Shown here one piece after another: positions 30,072-38,671 of a stretch of 64,000 nt of DNA (its first letter is position 1; each line of letters starts with the position of its first letter). Under the pieces are notes generated by a model. It ran no database searches and was not told the DNA's origin. It worked only from the letters and a program-made list of their open reading frames with translations. Position numbers and translations under genes: made by a program. Origin of the DNA: Kitasatospora sp. MMS16-BH015 (lineage in GTDB: Bacteria > Actinomycetota > Actinomycetes > Streptomycetales > Streptomycetaceae); NCBI RefSeq assembly GCF_002943525.1, contig NZ_CP025394.1, positions 1,798,001 through 1,862,000 of the forward strand. The letters are read 5' to 3'.

Positions 30072-30647
30072 ATGACGGACATCACGGAGAGAGCAGGGGG
30101 CGACGCGGATCTCGCGGCCCGGTATCCGCAGCTGTACGCCCCGCAGCGGTGGGCCTGGGGCGGGATCGACGCGCTGTTCTCGGCGGCGTTGCCGCCGGAC
30201 GAGTTGATCACCAACATCCACCTGGTGGGGTTCGAGCAGGGGCAGGTGGTGCTCTGCCGCGATGCGCGCGGGCACTGGTTCCTGCCCGGCGGCACCCGGG
30301 AGGCCGGGGAGGGGGTCGACTCCTGCCTGGCCCGGGAGTTGCGCGAGGAGGCGGGAGCGCGGCTGGCCGGGGAGCCGGTCTGGCTCGGCGCGCACCGCTG
30401 CGTCACGGACCACCCGGTGCCGTACAAGCCCTGGCAGCCACACCCGGAGAAGGCCTGGCTCTGGGGCTGGGCCGAGGTCACCGTGGACTCGGCGCCGACC
30501 AACCCGGAGGACGGCGAACAGGTGGTCGAGGTCCGGGCGATGCCGGCCGAGGAGGCCCGCCACCTGCTGGTCCGGGGCCGGGAGCCCTGGTGGGGCGAAC
30601 TGATCGCCCTCGCGGTCGAGTCGCACGACGCCGCGACGCGGCAGTAA
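30072..30647 (+). CDS. Nudix hydrolase
   Basis: The 191-residue protein has a complete Nudix box, GTREAGEGVDSCLARELREEAG, which fits Gx5Ex7REUxEExGU and binds the metal ions for pyrophosphate hydrolysis. It is located at about residues 76-97. Nudix enzymes hydrolyse nucleoside diphosphates linked to another moiety; the substrate here is unknown. It begins 19 bp after the zinc-ribbon SDR gene on the same strand and is probably cotranscribed with it. The gene ends about 95 bp before the convergent tex gene. Confidence 0.9.
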   Translation: MTDITERAGGDADLAARYPQLYAPQRWAWGGIDALFSAALPPDELITNIHLVGFEQGQVVLCRDARGHWFLPGGTREAGEGVDSCLARELREEAGARLAGEPVWLGAHRCVTDHPVPYKPWQPHPEKAWLWGWAEVTVDSAPTNPEDGEQVVEVRAMPAEEARHLLVRGREPWWGELIALAVESHDAATRQ

Positions 30648-30741
30648 GCACCCGCCGGAGCGGCAGCACCCGCCGGAGCGAGCAGCCACCGGCACGGACG
30701 GGCGGCCCCTGGAGCGAACCCCAGGAGCCGCCCGCCGGAGG

Positions 30742-33159
30742 CTACTTGGTCAGCCCGGCCCGCCGCAGCGCGTCGGCCATCGCCCCGCTCGGCGCCGGAG
30801 CCGACGACTGCCCACGGCCCCGGTCACCCCGGTCACCCCGGTCGCGGTCACCCCGGTCCTGCCGCGGCGGCCGGCCACCCTGCCCGCCGCCACCGCCCTG
30901 ACCCCGTCCACGGTCCTGCCCGCGGTCACGGTCCCGATCGCGGCCACCGCCACCGCCACCCGCAGCGGAGACCTCGTCGTCCAGCCGCAGCGTCAGCCCG
31001 ATCCGCTTGCGCGCCACGTCCACCGTGGTGACCCGGACCCGGACGATGTCGCCGGGCTTGACCACCTCGCGCGGGTCCTTGACGAAGTTCTTCGACAGGG
31101 CCGAGACGTGCACCAGGCCGTCCTGGTGCACGCCCACGTCCACGAAGGCGCCGAACGCGGCCACGTTGGTGACCACGCCCTCCAGCACCATGCCCACCTC
31201 CAGGTCGCCGATCTTGTCGACGCCCTCCTTGAAGGTGGCGGTGCGGAAGGCCGGACGCGGGTCGCGGCCGGGCTTGTCGAGCTCGCCGAGGATGTCGGTG
31301 ACGGTCGGGATGCCGAAGGTGTCGTCGGCGAAGTCGGCGGGCCGCAGGGCGCGCAGCGCGGCCGAGTTGCCGATCAGGGAGCGGAGTTCGCCGCCGGTGG
31401 CGGCGAGGATGCGGCGGACCACGGGGTACGCCTCGGGGTGCACGCTGGAGGCGTCCAGCGGGTCGTCGCCGCCCGGGATGCGCAGGAAGCCGGCGCACTG
31501 CTCGAAGGCCTTCGGGCCGAGCCGGGCCACGTCCTTGAGCGACTTGCGGGTCTTGAACGGGCCGTTGGCGTCGCGGTGGGCGACGATGTTGTCGGCCAGG
31601 CCGGCGGTGATGCCGGAGACCCGGGTGAGCAGCGGGGCGGAGGCGGTGTTGACGTCCACGCCGACGGCGTTGACGCAGTCCTCGACCACGGCGTCCAGCG
31701 AGCGGGAGAGCTTCACCTCGCTGAGGTCGTGCTGGTACTGGCCGACGCCGATCGACTTGGGGTCGATCTTGACCAGCTCGGCCAGCGGGTCCTGGAGCCG
31801 CCGGGCGATGGAGACCGCGCCGCGGATCGAGACGTTGAGGTCGGGCAGTTCCTGGGAGGCGAAGGCGGAGGCCGAGTAGACCGAGGCGCCGGCCTCGGAG
31901 ACCATCGCCTTGGTGAGCCTCAGCTCGGGGTGACGCTTGATCAGGTCCTCGGCGAGCTTGTCGGTCTCGCGCGAGGCGGTGCCGTTGCCGATCGCGACCA
32001 GGTCCACGGAGTGCTTGGCCGCCAGCGCGGCCAGGGTCGCGATCGAGGCGTCCCACTTGTTGGCGGGCTGGTGCGGGTAGATGGTCTCGTGCGCGACCAC
32101 CTTGCCGGTGGCGTCGACCACGGCCACCTTGACGCCGGTGCGGAAGCCCGGGTCCAGGCCCATGGTGGCGCGGGTGCCGGCCGGGGCGGCGAGCAGCAGG
32201 TCGCGCAGGTTGGCGGCGAAGACGCGGACGGCCTCCTCCTCGGCCTCGGCCCGCAGCCGGGTGCGCAGGTCGATGCCGAGCCGCACCAGGATCCGGGTGC
32301 GCCAGGCCCAACGGACCGTGTCGCCCAGCCACTTGTCGGCCGGTCGGCCCCGGTCGGCGATGCCGAAGCGGGCGGCGATCCGCTGCTCGTAGTCGGTCTC
32401 GCCGGGCAGGTCGCCCGAGTCCGAGCCGTCCAGCGGGGAGAGTTCGAGGTCGAGCACCTCTTCCTTCTCGCCGCGCAGCATGGCCAGGATCCGGTGCGAG
32501 GGCAGCTTGGTGTAGGGCTCGGCGAAGTCGAAGTAGTCGGCGAACTTGGCGCCGTCCTGCTCCTTGCCCTCCCGCACGCGGGCGACCAGCCGGCCGCGGG
32601 TCCACATCCGCTCGCGCAGGCTGCCGACCAGGTCGGCGTCCTCGCCGAAGCGTTCCACCAGGATGGCACGGGCGCCCTCGAGGGCGGCTCCCGCATCGGC
32701 CACCGACTCGTTCAGGTAGCCGGCGGCAGTCGCAGCCGGGTCCAGGCCCGGGTCGGCGAGCAGCGCCTCGGCCAGCGGTTCGAGGCCGGCCTCGCGGGCG
32801 ATCTGGGCCTTGGTACGGCGCTTGGGCTTGTACGGAAGGTAGATGTCCTCCAGTCGGGCCTTGGAGTCGGCGGCGAGGATCTGCGCGCGCAGGGTGTCGT
32901 CCAACTTGCCCTGGGCCTCGACGGATTCGAGCACGGCGGCCCGGCGCTCCTCGAGCTCGCGCAGGTAGCGCAGCCGCTCCTCCAGGGTGCGCAGCTGGGC
33001 GTCGTCGAGCTCGCCGGTGACCTCCTTGCGGTAACGGGCGATGAACGGCACGGTCGCGCCGCCGTCGAGCAGCTCGACGGCGGCCTTCACCTGCCCGTCC
33101 CGGACGCCCAGTTCCTCGGCGATCTTGCGTTCGACGGACACGTTCACTGGCGTGGTCAC
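30742..33159 (-). CDS. tex: Tex-family RNA-binding protein with S1 domain
   Basis: The 805-residue cytoplasmic protein matches Tex along its full length: KIAEELGVRDGQVKAAVELL at the start, the YqgF-like core with DPGFRTGVKVAVVD, helix-hairpin-helix elements (NTASAPLLTRVSGITAGLA), and the C-terminal S1 domain (GMVLEGVVTNVAAFGAFVDV). Tex proteins bind RNA and act in transcription and stress tolerance. The last 65 residues or so are an Arg/Asp/Gly-rich repetitive tail. The GTG at 33159 was preferred because most Tex proteins start TTP-V at this point; an in-frame ATG six codons upstream lacks a ribosome site. Confidence 0.93.
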   Translation of the reverse strand: MTTPVNVSVERKIAEELGVRDGQVKAAVELLDGGATVPFIARYRKEVTGELDDAQLRTLEERLRYLRELEERRAAVLESVEAQGKLDDTLRAQILAADSKARLEDIYLPYKPKRRTKAQIAREAGLEPLAEALLADPGLDPAATAAGYLNESVADAGAALEGARAILVERFGEDADLVGSLRERMWTRGRLVARVREGKEQDGAKFADYFDFAEPYTKLPSHRILAMLRGEKEEVLDLELSPLDGSDSGDLPGETDYEQRIAARFGIADRGRPADKWLGDTVRWAWRTRILVRLGIDLRTRLRAEAEEEAVRVFAANLRDLLLAAPAGTRATMGLDPGFRTGVKVAVVDATGKVVAHETIYPHQPANKWDASIATLAALAAKHSVDLVAIGNGTASRETDKLAEDLIKRHPELRLTKAMVSEAGASVYSASAFASQELPDLNVSIRGAVSIARRLQDPLAELVKIDPKSIGVGQYQHDLSEVKLSRSLDAVVEDCVNAVGVDVNTASAPLLTRVSGITAGLADNIVAHRDANGPFKTRKSLKDVARLGPKAFEQCAGFLRIPGGDDPLDASSVHPEAYPVVRRILAATGGELRSLIGNSAALRALRPADFADDTFGIPTVTDILGELDKPGRDPRPAFRTATFKEGVDKIGDLEVGMVLEGVVTNVAAFGAFVDVGVHQDGLVHVSALSKNFVKDPREVVKPGDIVRVRVTTVDVARKRIGLTLRLDDEVSAAGGGGGGRDRDRDRGQDRGRGQGGGGGQGGRPPRQDRGDRDRGDRGDRGRGQSSAPAPSGAMADALRRAGLTK

Positions 33160-33360
33160 GAAGCCTGGCACCTTCATCCATGCGGGTTGGCGGTTCTTCC
33201 GTGCCTTCCGGGCACGCCCTGCATTCTGGCAGGTGCCCGGGCCGGGAGTGGTTCGGTCGTGCCCTCGGGGTGGCGTGGCGCGTTGTACCGGGGGCGGCGC
33301 CCCGGGCGCAGCCGGATGATCAGACCGTAACACCTGCTCGTACACCTGCTCGTGGAGGCG

Positions 33361-34674
33361 ATGGTGGCGCAAGCCCCGACGCCGGTCACCCCGTGGGGCA
33401 TCCCACAGGCCGGCCCGTTCCGCTGGACCAACCCCGCCACCTGGCCGCGCGAGGCGCTCGCGCTGACCGGCTACTGGCTGGCCAGCCGGCTGGTGATGAT
33501 CGGCATGATCCGCTCCGGCAAGGCGGAGCAGGCGATCGAGGTGCACCGCACCTACCACCAGTGGTACGAGATCCTGGTGCAGGGCCACTTCCCGACCGGC
33601 GACGTCACCTGGCAGTACCCGCCCGGCGCCGCGCTGGCCATGCTCGCGCCCGGGATGCTGCCCTTCCTCAGCTACCTGCAGGCCTTCGTACTGCTGATGC
33701 TGGTCACCGACGCGGCCACCCAGGCGCTGCTGGTCCGGGTCTCGCTGCGCCGCAGCGGCGGCCTGCACCGGGGCCGCTCCACCGCCGGGGCCTGGCTCTG
33801 GGCGCTGGCCCTGCCGCTGCTGCTCGGCCTCCCGTACGGACGCTACGACCTGCCGGTCACCGCGCTGGCGATGGCCTCGGTGCTGCTGCTGCCCAGCCGC
33901 CCCAAGCACGGCGGGGTGCTGGCCGGGATCGGCGCGATGGTCAAGGTCTGGCCCGCCCTGGTGGTGCTCGGCACCCCGCGCGGGCGCGGCACCCGGCAGG
34001 CCTGGACCACGCTCTGCCTCTCGGGCCTGGCCCTGCTGCTGGTGCTCTGCACCCTCTTCGACGGCGCCTTCGACTTCCTCGGCGCCCAGCAGGGCCGCGG
34101 GGTGGAGATCGAGTCGCTGGGCGGCAGCGCGCTGCAGGTGGCCCGGCTGTTCGGCTGGCCCGGGGAGGTGGAACAGCACTACGGCTCGCTGGAGTTCCTC
34201 GGCCCGCAGGTGCACGCGGTGGCCACCGCCTCGCTCGCGCTCACCGGGCTGGCCTTCGGCTGGCTGCTGCTCTGGCGGTTCAAGGCCCACCGCTGGCAGC
34301 CGGCCACCCCGTACGACGCGGCGCTCACCGCCGTGCTGCTGTTCACCGTCACCAGCCGGGTGATCAGCCCGCAGTACCTGATCTGGCTGATCGGCCTGTG
34401 CGCCGTCTGCCTGAGCGTGCGCGGCTCCTCGCAGCGGCCCACCGCGCTGCTGGTGCTGCTCTCGACCGGGGTCACCACGATCGACTACCCGCTCTTCTTC
34501 GACGCCCAGATCGCCGGCGGCTGGCAGCCCGCCGTGGTGATCGTGCTGCGCAACGGCCTGCTGCTCGCCGCCGCCCTCTGCGCGGCCGGCCGGCTCTGGC
34601 GGGCCAGCGTGTCGCCGGTGGCGGCCGTCCAGCCCGCCACCCAGCCGCTGCGCGGGCCGATCCGGGCGGCCTGA
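33361..34674 (+). CDS. Integral-membrane glycosyltransferase-like protein (GT87/DUF2029 type)
   Basis: The 437-residue protein has about nine to ten membrane helices. Near its N-terminus there is a loop with WQYPPGAALAMLAPG, the pattern of polyprenyl-phosphate-mannose-dependent transferases of family GT87. The segments LPYGRYDLPVTALAMA and VISPQYLIWLIGL are also typical. It would add a sugar to a cell-envelope glycan or lipid on the outer membrane face. GGAGG lies just before the start, so GTG 33364 (5-bp spacing) may be the true start instead of ATG 33361. It is divergent from tex with about 200 bp between. Confidence 0.75.
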   Translation: MVAQAPTPVTPWGIPQAGPFRWTNPATWPREALALTGYWLASRLVMIGMIRSGKAEQAIEVHRTYHQWYEILVQGHFPTGDVTWQYPPGAALAMLAPGMLPFLSYLQAFVLLMLVTDAATQALLVRVSLRRSGGLHRGRSTAGAWLWALALPLLLGLPYGRYDLPVTALAMASVLLLPSRPKHGGVLAGIGAMVKVWPALVVLGTPRGRGTRQAWTTLCLSGLALLLVLCTLFDGAFDFLGAQQGRGVEIESLGGSALQVARLFGWPGEVEQHYGSLEFLGPQVHAVATASLALTGLAFGWLLLWRFKAHRWQPATPYDAALTAVLLFTVTSRVISPQYLIWLIGLCAVCLSVRGSSQRPTALLVLLSTGVTTIDYPLFFDAQIAGGWQPAVVIVLRNGLLLAAALCAAGRLWRASVSPVAAVQPATQPLRGPIRAA

Positions 34675-34697
34675 GGCCACCCGGATCGCCCTTGGCC

Positions 34698-36350
34698 TCA
34701 GCCGACGTTGAGTGCCGCGTCGTCGATCACGAAGCTGGTCTGCTGGCTGGAGTCCTCGGTGCCGGTGAACTTGAGCGTGACGCTCTTGCCCACGTAGGCG
34801 GCGAGGTTGACCGTGCGCTGGGTGTAGCCGCTGGCGGCGTCCACGTTGGAGTAGCTAGCCACCGTGGTGCCGTTGGCGGTCAGGGTGAGCTTGTCGTAGG
34901 CGGTGCTGCCGGTCTCGGCGGTGTCCACGTGCAGCCAGTAGGTGAGCGTGGCCTTGGTGCAGCCGGCCGGCACGGTGACGGTCTGGCTCAGCGTGTCGCT
35001 GTGGGCGCTGCCGTAGCCGTCCAGCCAGGCCTTCCAGCTGCCGCCGTGGGCCGCCTCGTTCGAGGAGTTGTCGATCACGCCGCTGCTGGCCGTCCAGGGG
35101 GCGGCGGAGCCGGTCTCGAAGCCGGGGTTGCCGAGCAGCTGGGCCGCCGTGCAGCCGCCGCCACCGGCCGGGTTGACCTGCCAGCTGAAGCTCGCGCTGC
35201 CGCTCGGGCCGGTGGAGTCGGTCGCGGTGACGGTCACGGCGGCGGTGCCGGCCGTGGTCGGGGTGCCGGAGATCAGGCCGGTGCCGGCGTTGATGCCCAG
35301 CCCGGCGGGCAGGCCGGTCGCGCTGTACGAGAGCGTGCCGCCGGCCGTGTCGGTGGCGCTGACCTGGAGCGAGGCGGCGGTGCCGACCGTGCCGGTCTGG
35401 CTGCCGGGGTTGGCCACCGTGACGCTGCCGCCGGGGGCCGAACCCGTCCAGGCGTCGGTGATCGACGTGGCGTTGGCGGCGGCGCCCGCGTACGGCAGGC
35501 CGTACATGTCCTCGATGGTGCGCAGCACGCCGAAGTGGTCCACGTGCTCGGTGTAGGTGCCCACCTTGACGGGCTGGCCGTCGAAGATGGTGGCGATCTG
35601 GTTGGCGCTGGTGGAGCTGTCGTCCTCGTCGAAGGTGGTGATCAGCAGGCTGTTGTGCGTCTTGGCCCACTGCACGTACGCGTCCAGGTGCGCCTGGAGC
35701 CAGCTGTCACCGGTGGCGGTGGAGCAGTCGTGCATGTCGTTGCAGAGGTTCGGGACCACCCAGGAGACGGTGGGCAGCTTCGTGAAGTCGGTCGGGAAGG
35801 CCGAGAACGGCTGGTTGTCGGCGGCCGGCACGTTGGTGAAGTTCACCCAGGGGTTGTGCTTGCGCGCGTACCCGCTGGTGCCCGCGGTGCAGACGGTGGA
35901 GCCGGCCGAGGGCAGGGTCTCCGAGTACCCGGTGAAGGTGAGGCCCTTGGCGATCAGCTGGGCGGCCTCGTTGTCGGAGGAGAAGGTGTGCGGGCAGGAG
36001 TCGTCCGTCACGCCCTGGTTGGAGCCCGAGAAGAGGTCCAGGTAGTTCGGCTGGCTGGGGTGCTCGATCGCGAAGGCGTTGGTGAAGTTTGCGCCGCTGT
36101 TCGCCAGCTGGTTGAAGTACGGGGCATCGGGCGAGCCGATGATCGAACCCTCCGAGGTGTTCTCGAACACCACGACCACCACGTGGTCGGGCCGGGGCAC
36201 GGCGGCCGTCGCGGCCACGGTGGTGGCGGCGTGGGCGGTGGTCACGGCCGGGGCCGGGGTGACGGCGGTGGCCGGGGCGGCGGCCAGGCCGCAGAGGCCG
36301 GCCAGCAGGCCGAGGGTGGCTGCGGCCGAGGTCAGCAGTGTGGGGCGCAC
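34698..36350 (-). CDS. Secreted phosphoesterase with Ig-like and carbohydrate-binding-like C-terminal domains
   Basis: The 550-residue protein starts with a Sec signal peptide (cleavage near residues 28-31, AAPATA). A phosphoesterase domain of the AcpA/phospholipase C superfamily follows: DHVVVVVFENTSEGSIIG at the nucleophile strand, HPSQPNYLDLFSG, and the metal-binding FDEDDS with the later EHVDHFG. A putative Ig domain (about 300-385, PAGLGINAGTGLISGTPTT) and a beta-sandwich domain (about 395-550) follow. It probably hydrolyses phosphate esters outside the cell. GTG 36350 has GAGGAG 8-9 bp upstream. It is divergent from a PPOX-class gene. Confidence 0.88.
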   Translation of the reverse strand: MRPTLLTSAAATLGLLAGLCGLAAAPATAVTPAPAVTTAHAATTVAATAAVPRPDHVVVVVFENTSEGSIIGSPDAPYFNQLANSGANFTNAFAIEHPSQPNYLDLFSGSNQGVTDDSCPHTFSSDNEAAQLIAKGLTFTGYSETLPSAGSTVCTAGTSGYARKHNPWVNFTNVPAADNQPFSAFPTDFTKLPTVSWVVPNLCNDMHDCSTATGDSWLQAHLDAYVQWAKTHNSLLITTFDEDDSSTSANQIATIFDGQPVKVGTYTEHVDHFGVLRTIEDMYGLPYAGAAANATSITDAWTGSAPGGSVTVANPGSQTGTVGTAASLQVSATDTAGGTLSYSATGLPAGLGINAGTGLISGTPTTAGTAAVTVTATDSTGPSGSASFSWQVNPAGGGGCTAAQLLGNPGFETGSAAPWTASSGVIDNSSNEAAHGGSWKAWLDGYGSAHSDTLSQTVTVPAGCTKATLTYWLHVDTAETGSTAYDKLTLTANGTTVASYSNVDAASGYTQRTVNLAAYVGKSVTLKFTGTEDSSQQTSFVIDDAALNVG

Positions 36351-36523
36351 AGGACGTTCTCCTCGTCGGGGAGCGTGCGGATGGCGGTCGAGCGCTGGAC
36401 ATCCTGCTTCCATTGACCATGCTCAGACAAGGTTTCGGCGCCGGACTTTGCGATGAATTTCCCTACCGGCCATCCGAGTTGGCCCGCCCGACCCGCGCGC
36501 CACCCGCTGGCTAGACTCCGTCC

Positions 36524-36907
36524 ATGGCACCGACACCGTTCCAGCAGCTCAGCACGGGCAAGTACCTGCTCGTCACCTCCTACCGCAAGGACGGCACCCC
36601 CGTGCCCACGCCGGTCTGGGTGGTGGCCGACGGCGAGGCGCTGGGCGTCTGGACGGCCGCCGACTCCTGGAAGGTCAAGCGGATCCGCCGCCGCCCCGAG
36701 GTGCTGGTCGGCCCCTGCGACCTGCGCGGCAACCCGACCGGCCCCGGCCGCCCGGCCACCGCCGTCCTCGGCGGCCCCGAACTGCTCGCCCGCTACCGCA
36801 CCCTGATCGCCCGCAAGTACGGCCTGGTCGGCCGGCTCACCCTGCTCGGCAGCCGCCTGCGCCGGGGCCTGGACGGCACGGTCGCGATCCGGATCACCCT
36901 GGACTGA
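36524..36907 (+). CDS. PPOX-class F420-dependent oxidoreductase
   Basis: The 127-residue split-barrel protein matches the small F420-binding PPOX-class enzymes of actinobacteria: STGKYLLVTSYRKDGTPVPT at the N-terminus, the tryptophan-containing WTAADSWKVKRIRR, and PCDLRGNPTGPGR. Such enzymes reduce small molecules with coenzyme F420; the substrate is unknown. The ATG lies directly before the expected FQQLSTGKYLL opening. It is transcribed alone, divergent from the phosphoesterase gene. Confidence 0.85.
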   Translation: MAPTPFQQLSTGKYLLVTSYRKDGTPVPTPVWVVADGEALGVWTAADSWKVKRIRRRPEVLVGPCDLRGNPTGPGRPATAVLGGPELLARYRTLIARKYGLVGRLTLLGSRLRRGLDGTVAIRITLD

Positions 36908-37083
36908 CGCGACTGCCCGGGCCTGACCTGGTCCGCCACGGCAGCGGCCGGTATACGCGCTGGTCCGGCCGGGCAGCCCGCCCACACCGGACGTTGATCT
37001 CGCGTAGATCGGTGGCGGATCGGCAGCTGCCAACCTGTGGTCACCGCCGAGCGACGGTGGTCCCCAGAGAGAGGCACACCCCG

Positions 37084-37302
37084 ATGTCCGAGCTGCTCCG
37101 CACCACCCGCCTCGCCAGCCGCCTCACCGGGACGGCCCTCACCGCCGTGCTGGTCTTCCTCCCCCTCGGCGCCACCGACGCCTCCGCCCAGGCCCCGGTC
37201 CCCGCCTCGGCCTCGGCCTCGGCCGGCCACGGTGTCCACGACCCGAGCGGCACCGAGGAGTGGAACGGCACCGGCGCCTGGTGCGTCAGCTGCGTGCACT
37301 GA
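37084..37302 (+). CDS. Small secreted peptide of unknown function
   Basis: The 72-residue protein has a Sec signal peptide (positive N-terminus, then LTAVLVFLPLG, cleavage near ASA). The short mature part of about 38 residues is first Pro/Ala/Ser-rich and then ends GTGAWCVSCVH. The pair of cysteines three residues apart next to the C-terminal histidine could bind metal or form a disulphide. A GAGAGG ribosome site lies 9 bp before the ATG. I do not recognise a family. It lies 153 bp before a secreted esterase gene on the same strand. Confidence 0.6.
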   Translation: MSELLRTTRLASRLTGTALTAVLVFLPLGATDASAQAPVPASASASAGHGVHDPSGTEEWNGTGAWCVSCVH

Positions 37303-37455
37303 ATCCCCGCACCGCAGGCCACGGACCGGACCGGTCACTGATGGCCGCTCGCTGGCCTGGCCGGTGGGGCGACCGGGCTGACAGTGTGATCGGCGCGCGC
37401 AGCACCTCGCCGCGCGCCGGTCATCCGGCCGTGTCCAGCCGTAAAGGATTCCGTC

Positions 37456-38568
37456 TTGAGTACGTCGCACCAGCCGCTCCGCTGGGTCCGGGCCGCGCTC
37501 GCCGCCGCCGTCACCACGCTGACCCTCACGGTGGCCCCCGCCGCGCACGCCGACGCCCCGGCCCAGCCGCCGCTGCCCGACGGGTTCGGGCTGACCAAGG
37601 TCGCCACCGACCCGGCGATCCTGGCGGCGAACACCCCCACCAACTTCGTGATCACGGTGACCACCCCGCAGGTCGCGGGCACCCACCACATCCGGATCAT
37701 CCTGCCGGCCGACTACTACACCAACACCACCAAGCACTACCCGGTGCTCTACTTCCTGCACGGCACCAACGACGACCCGGCCCACGCGAGCCTGGCCTGG
37801 CCGGCCCTGCTGGCCGCCTCGGCCCGCTCCTCGATGATCACCGTGGAGCCGGACGGCGGCCTGCGCGGCTGGTACGCCAACTGGCTGAACCAGAGCACCG
37901 CCGCCGGAGCGCAGAACTGGGAGAACTTCCACCTCGGCCAGGTGATCCCGTTCGTCGACGCCGACCTGCGCACCATCCCGGACAAGGCGCACCGGGCGAT
38001 AGCCGGGCTCTCGATGGGCGGCTTCGGCGCCATGCACTACGCCGAGGACCACCCCGAGCTGTTCAGCCAGGTGGCCTCGCTCTCCGGCGCGATCGACCTC
38101 GGGCGCGACTCGATGGACGTGCGGATGGCCGCCGTCGGCACCCTGACCAACGGCGCCGGCGTGCTCTGCGGCTCCTCCACCGACGGGGGCTGCCCCGGTG
38201 GGTTCGGCCCGACGGTGGACTCGGACGCGCTGTTCGGCACCCCGTACCCGTTCTCGATCTTCTACCCGTTCAGCGACGTGCTGTGGAACGCCGCCGACCC
38301 GTCCACCCACCTGTCGAAGCTGACCGGCATGGGCATCTCCCTCTACGTCGGCAACGGCAACAACAACCCCGCCGACGAGGAGTTCTGGGCCGAGTCCGCC
38401 ACCACCCACGTCAAGACCAACCTCGACGCGCTCGGCCTGCCCTCGCACTACGTCGACTACGGCAACGGCGCCGGCTGGGGCGCCTGCGACGGCCGCCACT
38501 CTCCCGTCTGCTGGGCGGCCGACATGGTCGACTTCGTCCCGCGCCTGGAAGCGGCCTTCGGGGCCTGA
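37456..38568 (+). CDS. Secreted esterase, antigen-85/esterase-D-like
   Basis: The 370-residue alpha/beta-hydrolase has a signal peptide ending near AHA (residue 32). It shares the layout of mycolyltransferase/esterase-D-like enzymes: YPVLYFLHGTNDD carries the oxyanion region, GLSMGGFGAMHYA is the nucleophile elbow with the serine, and the C-terminal part has the acid and histidine residues (GACDGRHSPVCW). An ester outside the cell is the probable substrate. The start is TTG, with AAAGGA 7 bp upstream, which decides it. It may be cotranscribed with the small secreted peptide. Confidence 0.85.
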   Translation: MSTSHQPLRWVRAALAAAVTTLTLTVAPAAHADAPAQPPLPDGFGLTKVATDPAILAANTPTNFVITVTTPQVAGTHHIRIILPADYYTNTTKHYPVLYFLHGTNDDPAHASLAWPALLAASARSSMITVEPDGGLRGWYANWLNQSTAAGAQNWENFHLGQVIPFVDADLRTIPDKAHRAIAGLSMGGFGAMHYAEDHPELFSQVASLSGAIDLGRDSMDVRMAAVGTLTNGAGVLCGSSTDGGCPGGFGPTVDSDALFGTPYPFSIFYPFSDVLWNAADPSTHLSKLTGMGISLYVGNGNNNPADEEFWAESATTHVKTNLDALGLPSHYVDYGNGAGWGACDGRHSPVCWAADMVDFVPRLEAAFGA

Positions 38569-38635
38569 CCACTCGGGCGCCACCGCTCGGGACCGGCTGC
38601 TCCGAAGTGACCGCCCTGAACTGACCGCTCACGCC

Positions 38636-38671
38636 GAGCCCGTGGCAGCCGAGATGGCCTGCCGCGGGCTC
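38636..38671. terminator. Hairpin between the esterase and the SARP regulator genes
   Basis: A 13-bp stem with one wobble pair begins GAGCCCGTGGCAG and closes over a 10-nt loop. The right arm covers the regulator's stop codon. The genes are convergent, so it probably terminates both. Confidence 0.65.
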
